From positions 949 to 17,998 of the forward strand of contig DDZY01000223.1 of NCBI GenBank assembly GCA_002346525.1: a stretch of 17,050 nucleotides of DNA, given 5' to 3'. The position numbers and the translations under genes are program-made. The stretch's first letter is position 1. The number at the start of each line of letters is the position of its first letter. The notes beneath the pieces are model-generated. The model had not been told where the DNA came from. It saw nothing but the letters and a program-made list of their open reading frames with translations, and did not search any database. This DNA is from Proteobacteria bacterium UBA2996 (GTDB taxonomy: Bacteria > Pseudomonadota > Gammaproteobacteria > Arenicellales > UBA868). Shown piece by piece: positions 1 to 7,682 of this stretch.

Positions 1-492
1 TACCGGGTACACCTGGGGACCCTGATTGCTGTTCTGATTCCGTTTGTCGTGTGGTTTGTGCTGACGCGGACCCGATTCGGATTTCAGATCAGGGTCTTCG
101 GCTCGGCACCGCTTGCCGCGCGTCATGCCGGCATCGGCAGCAGCCAGATGGTCTGGACCACGCTACTGGTCGGAGGAGGCTTTGCTGGTCTTGCTGGCGT
201 GATGGAAGCGGCATCGACCATTGGCCAGTTGATGCCAAAAATTTCGCCAGGCTATGGCTTCACTGCGATCATCGTAGCCTTCCTGGGTCGGCTGCATCCC
301 GTCGGGGTACTGCTGGCCGGTACCGTAATTGCCGTCACGTATATCGGCGGCGAGGGTGCCCAGATCTCGGCGGGTCTGCCCAAGGCGGTAACGGGGCTTT
401 TCCAGGGAATTATTCTTTTTTACCTGCTGGCCTTTGATCTTCTGACGCGTTATCGACTGACCCGCGTCAGGACAAGAGGCAACGCCGCATGA
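1..492 (+). CDS. BMP-family ABC transporter permease, C-terminal part
   Basis: This is the C-terminal 163 residues of an inner-membrane permease of the nucleoside/purine BMP-type ABC importer family (YufP-like). The reading frame is open from the first base, so the gene begins outside the window and the ATG at 49 is internal. Visible are hydrophobic segments, the stretch ARHAGIGSSQ after a cytoplasmic loop (the usual coupling-helix region of these permeases), and a GGGFAGLAGVMEA segment followed by PGYGFTAIIVAFLGR, which is typical of the family. The stop overlaps the next permease start as ATGA (489-492), so the two are translationally coupled. The ATPase is expected upstream, outside the window. 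The substrate is not readable from the permease; the deaminase and PuuD nearby favour a purine. Confidence 0.9.
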   Translation, partial: YRVHLGTLIAVLIPFVVWFVLTRTRFGFQIRVFGSAPLAARHAGIGSSQMVWTTLLVGGGFAGLAGVMEAASTIGQLMPKISPGYGFTAIIVAFLGRLHPVGVLLAGTVIAVTYIGGEGAQISAGLPKAVTGLFQGIILFYLLAFDLLTRYRLTRVRTRGNAA

Positions 493-1412
493 CGGAACTC
501 ATCATCGCTTCGATTATGACCATGATGACAGCGGCCACACCGCTTGTCTTCGCGGCAACCGGCGAATTGGTGGCCGAAAAGTCCGGTGTCCTCAATCTGG
601 GTGTCGAGGGCATGATGCTGATCGGCGCCGTCTTCGGCTTTGCCGCAGTCACACTGACAGGAGAACCGCTGCTGGGTCTCGCCGTCGGCATCCTGACAGG
701 GATGTTGGCATCCATGATCTTTGCGGTACTCACGCTTTCCCTGCTCTCTAACCAGGTGGCCACGGGTCTTGCACTGACGATTTTCGGCACCGGGCTGTCG
801 GCACTGGTCGGGCTTGATTATGTTGGCAAGACGATTGAACAGATACGGGCGATTTATATCCCCGTGCTGACCGATCTGCCGATCGTGGGACGCCTGCTGT
901 TTGGTCACGACCCTTTGGTCTATGTCGGCATCCTGATACTCGGCCTCACCCACTGGTTTCTGAAACACACCCGCTGGGGCATGATCCTGCGTGCCGTGGG
1001 CGATTCGGACCAGTCGGCCCACGCGATCGGCTACCCCGTCATTGCGATCCGCTACGCCGCCGTTGCCTTCGGCGGAGCGATGGCCGGGCTTGGCGGCGCC
1101 TACCTGTCGCTGGTTTATACCCCGCTGTGGGCCGAGCATATGACGGCCGGCCGGGGATGGATCGCGCTGGCGCTAGTGGTTTTTGCCAGTTGGCGCCCCA
1201 CCCGGGTACTGTTGGGCGCGGTGCTGTTCGGCGGAATTACTATCCTTCAACTCAATGCCCAGGCGGCAGGACTCGGGATTCCGGCCTCCTTTATGTCAAT
1301 GCTCCCTTACATTGCGACCATAGTTGTATTAGTCTTGATCTCACGCGATGCGACGCGGATCCGGCTGAATGCCCCGGCGTGCCTGGGCAGGCCATTCAGA
1401 GCCGAGCGCTGA
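489..1412 (+). CDS. BMP-family ABC transporter permease (second subunit)
   Basis: This is a complete 307-residue inner-membrane permease, the YufQ-like partner of the preceding gene. It shows the signature NLGVEGMMLIGA near residues 35-46, several hydrophobic helices and the segment ATGLALTIFGTGLSALVG. The stretch HTRWGMILRAVGDSDQSAHAIGY (about residues 160-180) matches the cytoplasmic coupling loop of the family. The start is fixed by the ATGA overlap with the upstream permease. The two permeases would form the heterodimeric channel that receives substrate from the binding protein encoded 55 bases further on. Length and motifs are normal for the family; nothing looks broken. Confidence 0.92.
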   Translation: MTELIIASIMTMMTAATPLVFAATGELVAEKSGVLNLGVEGMMLIGAVFGFAAVTLTGEPLLGLAVGILTGMLASMIFAVLTLSLLSNQVATGLALTIFGTGLSALVGLDYVGKTIEQIRAIYIPVLTDLPIVGRLLFGHDPLVYVGILILGLTHWFLKHTRWGMILRAVGDSDQSAHAIGYPVIAIRYAAVAFGGAMAGLGGAYLSLVYTPLWAEHMTAGRGWIALALVVFASWRPTRVLLGAVLFGGITILQLNAQAAGLGIPASFMSMLPYIATIVVLVLISRDATRIRLNAPACLGRPFRAER

Positions 1413-1432
1413 CCGATAATGAAGAAATTTTT

Positions 1433-1447
1433 GTGATGTCTGATCAC
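1433..1447 (+). repeat. Intercistronic inverted repeat before the binding-protein gene
   Basis: GTGAT (1433-1437) and ATCAC (1443-1447) form a perfect 5-bp inverted repeat around a 5-base spacer. After one mismatch the outer TT/AA can extend it. It lies between the permease stop (1412) and the binding-protein start (1468). It may be a small mRNA hairpin that protects or separates the binding-protein message. The TGTGA...TCACC half-sites are 7 bases apart, so it is not a standard CRP site. Confidence 0.3.
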
Positions 1448-1453
1448 CAATTT

Positions 1454-1459
1454 AGAGGA
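1454..1459 (+). promoter_or_regulatory. Ribosome binding site that selects the 1468 start
   Basis: AGAGGA lies 8 bases before the GTG at 1468 but only 2 bases before the in-frame GTG at 1462. Spacing therefore favours 1468, which gives a protein beginning MKKLMKLTA, a classical signal-peptide start. Confidence 0.6.
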
Positions 1460-1467
1460 ACGTGAAC

Positions 1468-2541
1468 GTGAAAAAACTGATGAAACTGACTGCCATCGCG
1501 CTCGCGAGCGCCTTGGCGCTTTCCGCCGGGACCGCCTCGGCTGACAAACTGAAAGTCGGGTTTATTTATCTTGGCCCTCCGGGTGACCATGGCTGGACCT
1601 ACGCCCACGATCAGGGCCGGCTGATGCTGGAGAAGGAACTGGGGGACCACGTCCAAACCACCTATGTGGAGAACGTCCCTGAAGGACCGGACTCCGAGCG
1701 CGCGATTGCAAAACTCGCCGAGACTGGACACGAACTGATCTTCACCACTTCGTTCGGCTACATGGAGCCCACACTTAAAGTGGCCAAACGCTTCCCGAAC
1801 GTCAAGTTTGAGCACGCCACGGGCTACAAGGATTCGGATAATGTTTCGACCTACGTCGCACGTTTCTATGAGGGTCGTTATGTGCAGGGCGTGATCGCGG
1901 GCAAGGTCTCCAAGACCAATACAATTGGTTACATCGCTTCTTTCCCGATCCCTGAAGTCGTCCGCGGCATTAATGCCTTTTTGCTCGGCGCCCATTCGGT
2001 CAACCCTGACATCAAGGTCAAGGTAGTCTGGGTGTACACCTGGTTCGATCCACCCAAGGAAGCTGACGCCGCGAAGGTCTTGATGGATCAGGGCGCTGAC
2101 ATCATCACCCAGCACACCGACAGCACCGCGGCGCTGCAGGCGGCAGCGGAGCGTGGCCTGCACGCCTTTGGTCAGGCTTCAGACATGATTCAGTTTGGGC
2201 CCAAGACACAGCTGACGGCCAACGTGAACAACTGGGGGCCATACTATGTCGCTAGAGCCAAGGCCGTTCTCGATGGCACCTGGAGCACTTCCAACACCTG
2301 GGACGGTATGGCCGAAGGCATGGTGGTTATGGCGCCATTTACCAATATGTCTGCTGACGTTGCAGCGCTGGCAACCAAAACGGCTGAGTCCATCCGGTCC
2401 GGCGACCTCCATCCTTTCACCGGCCCCATCCGCAACCAGGCGGGTGAAGTTGTCGTAGCTGCGGGAGCCGTGGCGGACGACGGCATGCTGGCCGGCATGA
2501 ACTTCTATGTAGAAGGTGTTGACGACAAATTGCCCGAATAA
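1468..2541 (+). CDS. BMP-family periplasmic substrate-binding protein of the ABC importer
   Basis: This is a 357-residue protein of the basic membrane protein (BmpA/PnrA-like) family, which binds nucleosides or purines in the periplasm and delivers them to the two permeases encoded just upstream. The N-terminus MKKLMKLTAIALASALALSA, ending with cleavage near TASA-DK, is a Sec signal peptide. The mature part begins KLKVGFIYLGPPGDHGWTYAHDQG, the typical opening strand and loop of the family. Also seen are FTTSFGYMEPTLKVAKRFPNVKFEH and GADIITQHTDSTAALQAA, both characteristic. The GTG at 1468 is preferred over 1462 because of ribosome-binding-site spacing. A strong terminator follows. The ligand is unknown; the adjacent deaminase suggests guanine, 8-oxoguanine or a related purine, which is inference. 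Confidence 0.93.
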   Translation: MKKLMKLTAIALASALALSAGTASADKLKVGFIYLGPPGDHGWTYAHDQGRLMLEKELGDHVQTTYVENVPEGPDSERAIAKLAETGHELIFTTSFGYMEPTLKVAKRFPNVKFEHATGYKDSDNVSTYVARFYEGRYVQGVIAGKVSKTNTIGYIASFPIPEVVRGINAFLLGAHSVNPDIKVKVVWVYTWFDPPKEADAAKVLMDQGADIITQHTDSTAALQAAAERGLHAFGQASDMIQFGPKTQLTANVNNWGPYYVARAKAVLDGTWSTSNTWDGMAEGMVVMAPFTNMSADVAALATKTAESIRSGDLHPFTGPIRNQAGEVVVAAGAVADDGMLAGMNFYVEGVDDKLPE

Positions 2542-2560
2542 GGCTGTTTTCGGCTGATCC

Positions 2561-2595
2561 AAAACCCGCCCCGGTCGTCGGGGCGGGTTTTTTTT
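2561..2595 (+). terminator. Rho-independent terminator after the BMP transporter operon
   Basis: A perfect 9-bp GC stem, CCCGCCCCG (2565-2573) with CGGGGCGGG (2579-2587), closes a 5-base loop and is followed by eight T (2588-2595). An A-run at 2561-2564 extends the stem and could make it act on the other strand too. It lies 19 bases upstream of the deaminase start, so that gene has little space for its own promoter downstream of the terminator. Confidence 0.92.
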
Positions 2596-2614
2596 CGACC
2601 TGAGCCCATCCACT

Positions 2615-3967
2615 ATGAGCCGACTCTGGCTAAAAAATCCCCTTGCCATCCTTGCCGATAACGCCGGCGGCGGGATGGTCGTTAAGGGCGCTGAGATCTG
2701 CGAACTCGTGCCGTCTGGCAAGATGCCTTCGGCGCCGTGTACCGAGTTCGATGCCTCTTCCCATGTCATCCTGCCGGGTCTCATCAACACGCATCACCAC
2801 TTCTATCAGACCCTGACCCGGGCGCTACAGCCTGCGCTCGGCAAGGAACTCTTCGACTGGCTGAAAGCGCTTTATCCAGTCTGGTCGGGGCTTGATCCCG
2901 AAGAGCTCGCTGTCGCGACTGAACTTGCCCTGACCGAACTACTGCTCTCGGGCTGCACCACTACCTCGGATCATCACTATCTTTATCCTAAAGGTCTTGA
3001 GGAAGCGGTGGACATCCAGGTTGGCGTCGCGGCGCAGATCGGTATACGCGTCACCCTAACCCGCGGCTCAATGGATCTCTCACAAAAAGACGGCGGCCTA
3101 CCGCCCGATTCAGTGGTTCAAAAAACAGATGAAATCCTGGCCGATAGTGAGCGTGTCGTAAACCGCTTTCATCAGTCGGGACCGGGTGCCATGGTGCAGA
3201 TTGCGCTCGCCCCCTGCTCACCTTTTTCCGTGACACAGAATCTGATGCGGCAAACAGCAGAGCTTGCCGCCAAGCTGGGGGTTCGACTCCACACACACCT
3301 TGGCGAAACGCAGGACGAGAACGATTTCTGCCTTGAAACGCTCGGGATGCGTCCGCTCGACTACCTCGAGGACTGCGGCTGGCTCGGGAGCAATACCTGG
3401 CTCGCACACGGCATTCACTTCAACAACGACGAGATTGATCGCCTCGGCAAAGCCGGCACCGCTGTCACGCACTGCCCCCACTCCAACATGACACTGGCCT
3501 CAGGCCTCTGCCCAGTCTGCGATTTACAAAACGCAGGCAGTGCCGTGGGCTTGGGTGTGGATGGATCGGCCTCCAATGACGCCTCTAATGCGATTGAGGA
3601 AGTCCGCGCAGCCATGATGCTGCAGCGCCTTCGCGAGGGTACCGGCGGGTTCAGTCACCTTGACGCCATTCATCTTGCGACACAAGGCAGCGCCCAATGC
3701 CTGGGTCGGGACGATATAGGCTCGATTGCAGTCGGAAAACAGGCAGATCTTGCGCTCTTCCAGCTCAATGAACTTCGCCATAGCGGCTACGATGATCCGA
3801 TCGCGGCGCTGGTACTATGCGGAGCCTCCCGCGCTGACCGCGTCATGATCGGCGGCAACTGGAAAGTGGTTGACGGGCAGATACCCCATATTGATGAGTC
3901 AGATCTCATACAACGTCACACCCAAGCAGCCCGAGAACTGAGGGGCAGAAGCGGTCTTGTCAGATAG
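2615..3967 (+). CDS. 8-oxoguanine deaminase (amidohydrolase superfamily)
   Basis: This 450-residue cytosolic metal-dependent hydrolase resembles the 8-oxoguanine deaminases characterised in Pseudomonas (Pa0142 type), which convert 8-oxoguanine to urate plus ammonia. The opening RLWLKNPLAIL and the block VILPGLINTHHHFYQTLTRA match my memory of that family. Metal-site residues visible are the HxH pair H60/H62, H228 in LHTHLGE (with E231), H265 in LAHGIHF, H286 in THCPHS and D316 in GVDGSASND. The full length is normal. No good Shine-Dalgarno precedes the ATG. The gene follows the transporter operon across a terminator, so it may depend on read-through or on a promoter inside the upstream gene. 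Other AtzA/TrzN-like or guanine deaminase activities are possible, but the resemblance to 8-oxoguanine deaminase is strong. Confidence 0.87.
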   Translation: MSRLWLKNPLAILADNAGGGMVVKGAEICELVPSGKMPSAPCTEFDASSHVILPGLINTHHHFYQTLTRALQPALGKELFDWLKALYPVWSGLDPEELAVATELALTELLLSGCTTTSDHHYLYPKGLEEAVDIQVGVAAQIGIRVTLTRGSMDLSQKDGGLPPDSVVQKTDEILADSERVVNRFHQSGPGAMVQIALAPCSPFSVTQNLMRQTAELAAKLGVRLHTHLGETQDENDFCLETLGMRPLDYLEDCGWLGSNTWLAHGIHFNNDEIDRLGKAGTAVTHCPHSNMTLASGLCPVCDLQNAGSAVGLGVDGSASNDASNAIEEVRAAMMLQRLREGTGGFSHLDAIHLATQGSAQCLGRDDIGSIAVGKQADLALFQLNELRHSGYDDPIAALVLCGASRADRVMIGGNWKVVDGQIPHIDESDLIQRHTQAARELRGRSGLVR

Positions 3968-3971
3968 CCAG

Positions 3972-4130
3972 AGTTAACTGCTGGTTCAGAAAGCCTTAGA
4001 ACTAAGGCCGATGAGAGCAGTCCCAACGGAAGCAGGCCCCACCATGGCAACATCTAAGCATGGCGGGGCTCAGACTTGTCTTTGGAACTAACTTGGGCCA
4101 CGGCTTCTACCCTAGCAGAAAACGTGGCCC
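3972..4130. repeat. Convergent intergenic region with a cluster of inverted repeats
   Basis: The gap between the convergent deaminase and beta-propeller genes holds four dyads. AGTTAACT (3972-3979) is a short palindrome. GCCTTAG (3993-3999) and CTAAGGC (4002-4008) are perfect arms around AA. Positions 4036-4046 pair with 4059-4069 (GCCCC.CCATG with CATGG.GGGGC, one mismatch, 12-base loop). GGGCCACG (4095-4102) pairs perfectly with CGTGGCCC (4123-4130). None has a clean U-tract. One or two probably serve as weak or bidirectional transcript ends for the flanking genes; the others have no assigned role. Confidence 0.6.
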
Positions 4131-4136
4131 AGAGGT

Positions 4137-6134
4137 CTAGTAACCGCGACCGGAATTTTCTCCACGCAAGGTCGGATTCTCCGCACCGGGTTCATAACGC
4201 ACGCCGCCAAGATTGATCGAGAACATGAATCCGCTCCAATGCTGCGGAGCTACATCCGCAACCCCGATCAACCGACCTTCATGCATCCGAAGTGAGCCCC
4301 AGGTCATGTCCGCAGTGAGATCAACGTAGCCCTCGAGTGAGCCATCCGACATATTGAGCGCCTTCAGCGCGGCGCCGCTACCACCTGGCTCCTGACCAAA
4401 GACGACATGACCATTATCGAGAAGTACCCCTGTGGTGTAGACATCGCCGTGGGTCTCCACTTCCCAAATCACCCGCGAGGCCGGGATAGTTGGACAACTA
4501 CCGTCGATTTTATAGAACATGCTGCTCTCGTTATCCTTTGTGCCGAGATAAATATCCCCACTGGCATCAACCAGCGGAGAAGCCCGAAGATCGCCAGAAA
4601 TACCGGGGATCTCACAGCCATCTTCCCACGCTGAAGAACAAGCACGACCTGCGGCATCCATACAATAGACTGTCTGGCGAAGTGCTGTGTATATCCTTGT
4701 CCTATCCTGGTTGAACTGGGGGCTGGACAAACCGTTATAGTGACCAGTGTCGGTCGGGACATAGCTCCAGCGCGCTCTCCCGGACCAGATATTGATAGCA
4801 TAGATACCATTGGCAGTCCCTGGAGTAGAGTCGCTGGCACCGCCGTCGGAGTTGATGAACACTGAATCACCGATAACTATCGGGCTGTTGTAGAACTCCT
4901 GGGGGCCCACGCTAGGGGAGAACTCCCACATCTCGCGCCCATTGGCACGATACGCCTTGACCGATGGACCACCTACTACAATGACGTCGGACTCTGATAT
5001 CACCGGTGTGATCTGGCCCAGGTCATAGACTTCTCCCTCACCAGCGATGACGCGCTCCCAGAGAATCCTTGGGCTGCCCGCCGCAGGATTGGAAAGTTTT
5101 ACCAACTTCAGATGTGAGCCTGAATGATCACCGCTGGGTGTCGTACCCGGCGCAACTTCCTGAATGCGCCCTGTTTCTGCGACGAAATAGACGGCCCCTC
5201 GGGAGTCCAGCACCGCACTGCCACGCACTTCACGGGTACCCAGATCATATCGCCAGACCTCACTCATGGTTCTGAGGTCAACTTTGGCGAGAAAATTATC
5301 TCTCGCAACGCGCTGGTTGGTCCCATCAGCAGTTCCAATATAGGCGTAGTTTCGAACAATAGTCGGAGTTGAGTAGTAGAAGTTGGCACTGCCTTGTGAA
5401 TAGAGCATGACAGCATCACAACCGGTGGCGCCTGTCATCGGGTTTTTTATTCCATAAACCTCATAGCGACGTCCCGCTCTGCCTAGTCTGCCGCTGACAA
5501 GATTGCCGGCAAACTCGAGATCGAACTTTGATGAGCCGCCCATTCTGACCAACACCAAGCCGGTTCGATCACGGCGTGCACGAAACAATTCCCAGCTTCC
5601 CCGGCGTCTTTCTATCCGTCCGCGCACAACGCCGCCCCCTTCGCTCAAAATCTCAAGTGAATGATTGGTGTTGCCGACTTTCAGACAATAATTACCAACG
5701 AGCGGCGTACCAGACGCGTTGCAGGCTCCGAAGAAGCCACTAAATGCAACATCTGCTCCACCAGAAAGGCTGCCGGGAGTGCCGTCCGACATATATCCGG
5801 TAATCGCGACACCAGACTCAACGTAGATATCAAATGCCAGATAACCTACAAGTGGATCTTCATCAATGAAGACCTCCGCGATACCGTTACCGCTTCCGTC
5901 GGGATACCACTCTCCTGAAAACGTCCACCCCTTCGCCAGACCAGCAACCACACGCAATGTGGCACTTCCCGAACTGTCGTTAGTGACCAGGTCAAAAGAC
6001 ATTTCCCCATGATCACCGGGAAAAGCAAAAATCTCCGTACAATATTTAGCGGCGAAGGCATTAAGGGGAAGCAACATCCCAACAAGACACATCACGCGCA
6101 GAAAACTCACTAAACGGGTTATCGAAATCGTCAT
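4137..6134 (-). CDS. Secreted PQQ-like beta-propeller protein
   Basis: This 665-residue exported protein has a signal peptide at residues 1 to about 28 (positively charged start, hydrophobic core, cleavage near AFA-AK). The N-terminal region up to about residue 245 is unassigned and contains cysteine pairs, for example in AKYCTEIF and GNYCLKV. From about residue 250 to 650 runs a beta-propeller of the PQQ/WD40-like type, with repeated blades such as STPTIVRNYAYIGTADG, GSAVLDSRGAVYFVAE, NSPIVIGDSVFINSD, ASPLVDASGDIYLGT and VLLDNGHVVFGQ. Each blade joins a strand to a short turn and often a W near its end. No enzymatic motif or haem site is visible, so it is more likely a structural or binding propeller than a quinoprotein dehydrogenase. 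A strong AGGAGG precedes the ATG, and a CRP-like site lies further upstream. Confidence 0.82.
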   Translation of the reverse strand: MTISITRLVSFLRVMCLVGMLLPLNAFAAKYCTEIFAFPGDHGEMSFDLVTNDSSGSATLRVVAGLAKGWTFSGEWYPDGSGNGIAEVFIDEDPLVGYLAFDIYVESGVAITGYMSDGTPGSLSGGADVAFSGFFGACNASGTPLVGNYCLKVGNTNHSLEILSEGGGVVRGRIERRRGSWELFRARRDRTGLVLVRMGGSSKFDLEFAGNLVSGRLGRAGRRYEVYGIKNPMTGATGCDAVMLYSQGSANFYYSTPTIVRNYAYIGTADGTNQRVARDNFLAKVDLRTMSEVWRYDLGTREVRGSAVLDSRGAVYFVAETGRIQEVAPGTTPSGDHSGSHLKLVKLSNPAAGSPRILWERVIAGEGEVYDLGQITPVISESDVIVVGGPSVKAYRANGREMWEFSPSVGPQEFYNSPIVIGDSVFINSDGGASDSTPGTANGIYAINIWSGRARWSYVPTDTGHYNGLSSPQFNQDRTRIYTALRQTVYCMDAAGRACSSAWEDGCEIPGISGDLRASPLVDASGDIYLGTKDNESSMFYKIDGSCPTIPASRVIWEVETHGDVYTTGVLLDNGHVVFGQEPGGSGAALKALNMSDGSLEGYVDLTADMTWGSLRMHEGRLIGVADVAPQHWSGFMFSINLGGVRYEPGAENPTLRGENSGRGY

Positions 6135-6139
6135 GGCAT

Positions 6140-6145
6140 CCTCCT
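6140..6145 (-). promoter_or_regulatory. Strong ribosome binding site of the beta-propeller gene
   Basis: On the minus strand AGGAGG sits 5 bases before the ATG (6134-6132). This is a consensus anti-16S match and supports the chosen start. Confidence 0.85.
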
Positions 6146-6220
6146 CTTTTCGTAGAACAACAGATCAAGAAATCACTTAAAGACCTGTCCAAAACGATAA
6201 TGGGAAGGCTGTCCGGATGA

Positions 6221-6236
6221 TGTGACAGCGATCACC
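6221..6236 (-). promoter_or_regulatory. CRP-like operator upstream of the beta-propeller gene
   Basis: The plus strand reads TGTGA, six bases (CAGCGA), TCACC. This matches the TGTGA-N6-TCACA consensus of CRP/Vfr-type regulators at nine of ten conserved positions. Its centre lies about 95 bases upstream of the propeller start codon, a usual activator distance. No convincing -35/-10 pair was found. A single short match can occur by chance. Confidence 0.4.
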
Positions 6237-6292
6237 TGAGAGGAGAATCGGCCAGAGCAGTCCCAGGCGCGCGGAATGCGAGTGCCTAGCCG

Positions 6293-6319
6293 AAAAAACG
6301 GGCCGGCAAAGCCGGCCCG
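6293..6319 (-). terminator. Rho-independent terminator of the glycosyltransferase gene
   Basis: Read on the minus strand, CGGGCCGGC (6319-6311), loop TTT, GCCGGCCCG (6307-6299) and six T (6298-6293) form a textbook terminator. It starts 10 bases after the glycosyltransferase stop. It also insulates the beta-propeller gene from read-through, so that gene should have its own promoter between about 6140 and 6292. Confidence 0.93.
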
Positions 6320-6329
6320 CTAGAAGAAT

Positions 6330-7619
6330 TCAGATCAGCAGTTGATCGAGAATTGATGCAGCTTTGGTCGGCCCGTGTTCAGAGCGCATGTGGGCTGATG
6401 TGGCAGCAAGACGCTCATGCATGGCTTTGTTGCTGAGCATGCTCTCAATGGTTGCCCGCAGTTCCTTCGGTTTCCAGTGATTGCGGTGCAGGTGATGTCC
6501 GTGCCCAGTTTCCGCAACACGCTTTGCGTTGTCATGACCATCCCAGACATACGGCATGATGATCGCCGGCTTGCCAAAATACAGGCACTCATTGAACGAG
6601 TTGTTGCCTCCGTGATGGATCACGGCATCGACCTGGGAGATCACCGAAGGCTGGGGATACCACGACGCGATCTGCACGTTATCAGGAACGGTATCGTATT
6701 CACTTTCGTAGTCCCCGACGTTAAAGAGCGCACGGACCGGCATGGTGGAAACGACATCCATCAGCCGCCTCAAAAGCCCGGTATCCCCTGACCCGAGACT
6801 GCCGAAACTGACATAAAGTAACGGCGCATCGTTATGGGCCTTAAATTCCGGCACCTCATACGCCTCTTCGTCACGCACACAACCTTCAAGATACTGGAAC
6901 TGTTTGGGATCCAGTGGCGTTGAGCGGCTGAACTTGACGGGCTCGGGATAGAGCAGCAGGTTCATGTGAGGTGAGGCCTCAAAAAACTCGCCAACAGGGT
7001 AAGCCGCTTCACCACACTCAGCGAGGAATGCATTAAAGCGGTCGTGGATGGGCTGGATGACTTCGTTGAAGTGATTCTGGTATGCACTGAAACACTCGCT
7101 ATCGTTTTCGCCGCAACCTGAAAGATGCGGGGGAATCTGCGGATCAGGTATCTCGTTCTCAGAGCACGAGATTACCCGCACCCAGGGTTTGTTGTTTTCA
7201 CGTGCGTAGCGTTTGATCGCGGGAAACAAAATGACGTTATCGACACAGACGATATCCGGTGACACTTTTTCCAGAACACCAGGCAATTCCTTCTCTGCCC
7301 AGACCGCGGTCTCTACAATGGCTTCCCAGCACTCCTTGACATAGTTATCGATCTGCTCATATGCCGTCAGATCGAAATTGGGGATGTGTCCGTTAATGAA
7401 ATCCGTCCAATACTTCGCCATCTCATCGGGCGGCATGGGTTCGGACATGTTTACGGTGTACTCATCAAATCCATAACCTGAATACACCCCCTGCATCCCC
7501 GGATCGGTAAGAAACACAGCCTTGTGCCCCAGTTTTTCACACGCCTGCGCGATCCCGACCGAGTTCAGGGCCGGCCCAAACGCCGCCTCGGGGAAAAATG
7601 CGATGACTTTGCCCGTCAT
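6330..7619 (-). CDS. UGT/MGT-family glycosyltransferase (GT1-like, GT-B fold)
   Basis: This is a 429-residue cytosolic enzyme expected to transfer a sugar from a nucleotide-sugar donor to a small hydrophobic or polyketide-like acceptor. The N-terminal Rossmann-like acceptor domain begins GKVIAFFPEAAFGPALNS and has the expected GH at 31-32 (CEKLGHKAVFLTD). The donor domain begins about residue 265 with LLYVSFGSLGS. It carries the UGT signature around residues 333-370: VIHHGGNNSFNECLYFGKP followed by IIMPYVWDGHDNAKRV, which contains donor-site residues H335, H336 and the later D and N. The length is normal for the MGT group. It has a strong ribosome binding site and its own terminator, so it is probably a single-gene unit. 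The acceptor cannot be read from the sequence, and no biosynthetic cluster surrounds it. Confidence 0.87.
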   Translation of the reverse strand: MTGKVIAFFPEAAFGPALNSVGIAQACEKLGHKAVFLTDPGMQGVYSGYGFDEYTVNMSEPMPPDEMAKYWTDFINGHIPNFDLTAYEQIDNYVKECWEAIVETAVWAEKELPGVLEKVSPDIVCVDNVILFPAIKRYARENNKPWVRVISCSENEIPDPQIPPHLSGCGENDSECFSAYQNHFNEVIQPIHDRFNAFLAECGEAAYPVGEFFEASPHMNLLLYPEPVKFSRSTPLDPKQFQYLEGCVRDEEAYEVPEFKAHNDAPLLYVSFGSLGSGDTGLLRRLMDVVSTMPVRALFNVGDYESEYDTVPDNVQIASWYPQPSVISQVDAVIHHGGNNSFNECLYFGKPAIIMPYVWDGHDNAKRVAETGHGHHLHRNHWKPKELRATIESMLSNKAMHERLAATSAHMRSEHGPTKAASILDQLLI

Positions 7620-7624
7620 GTCTG

Positions 7625-7630
7625 CTCCTT
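7625..7630 (-). promoter_or_regulatory. Ribosome binding site of the glycosyltransferase gene
   Basis: On the minus strand AAGGAG lies 5 bases upstream of the ATG at 7619-7617. This supports the start. Confidence 0.8.
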
Positions 7631-7682
7631 TTCTTAAGCTTATTGTTCGGTCCAGCCAGGGCCGGATGATGAAAAGAGAGGG

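Noticed and set aside
1432..1448. CRP site between permease and binding-protein genes
   Set aside because: The TGTGA and TCACC halves are separated by 7 rather than 6 bases, and the site lies inside an operon.
1444..2163. Long antisense open frame (239 codons) opposite the BMP binding-protein gene
   Set aside because: It lies fully opposite a clear family member, has no recognisable domain and is the usual by-product of GC-rich third positions. The same applies to the antisense frames at 450-1139, 2179-2790, 10238-11002 and 11805-12587.
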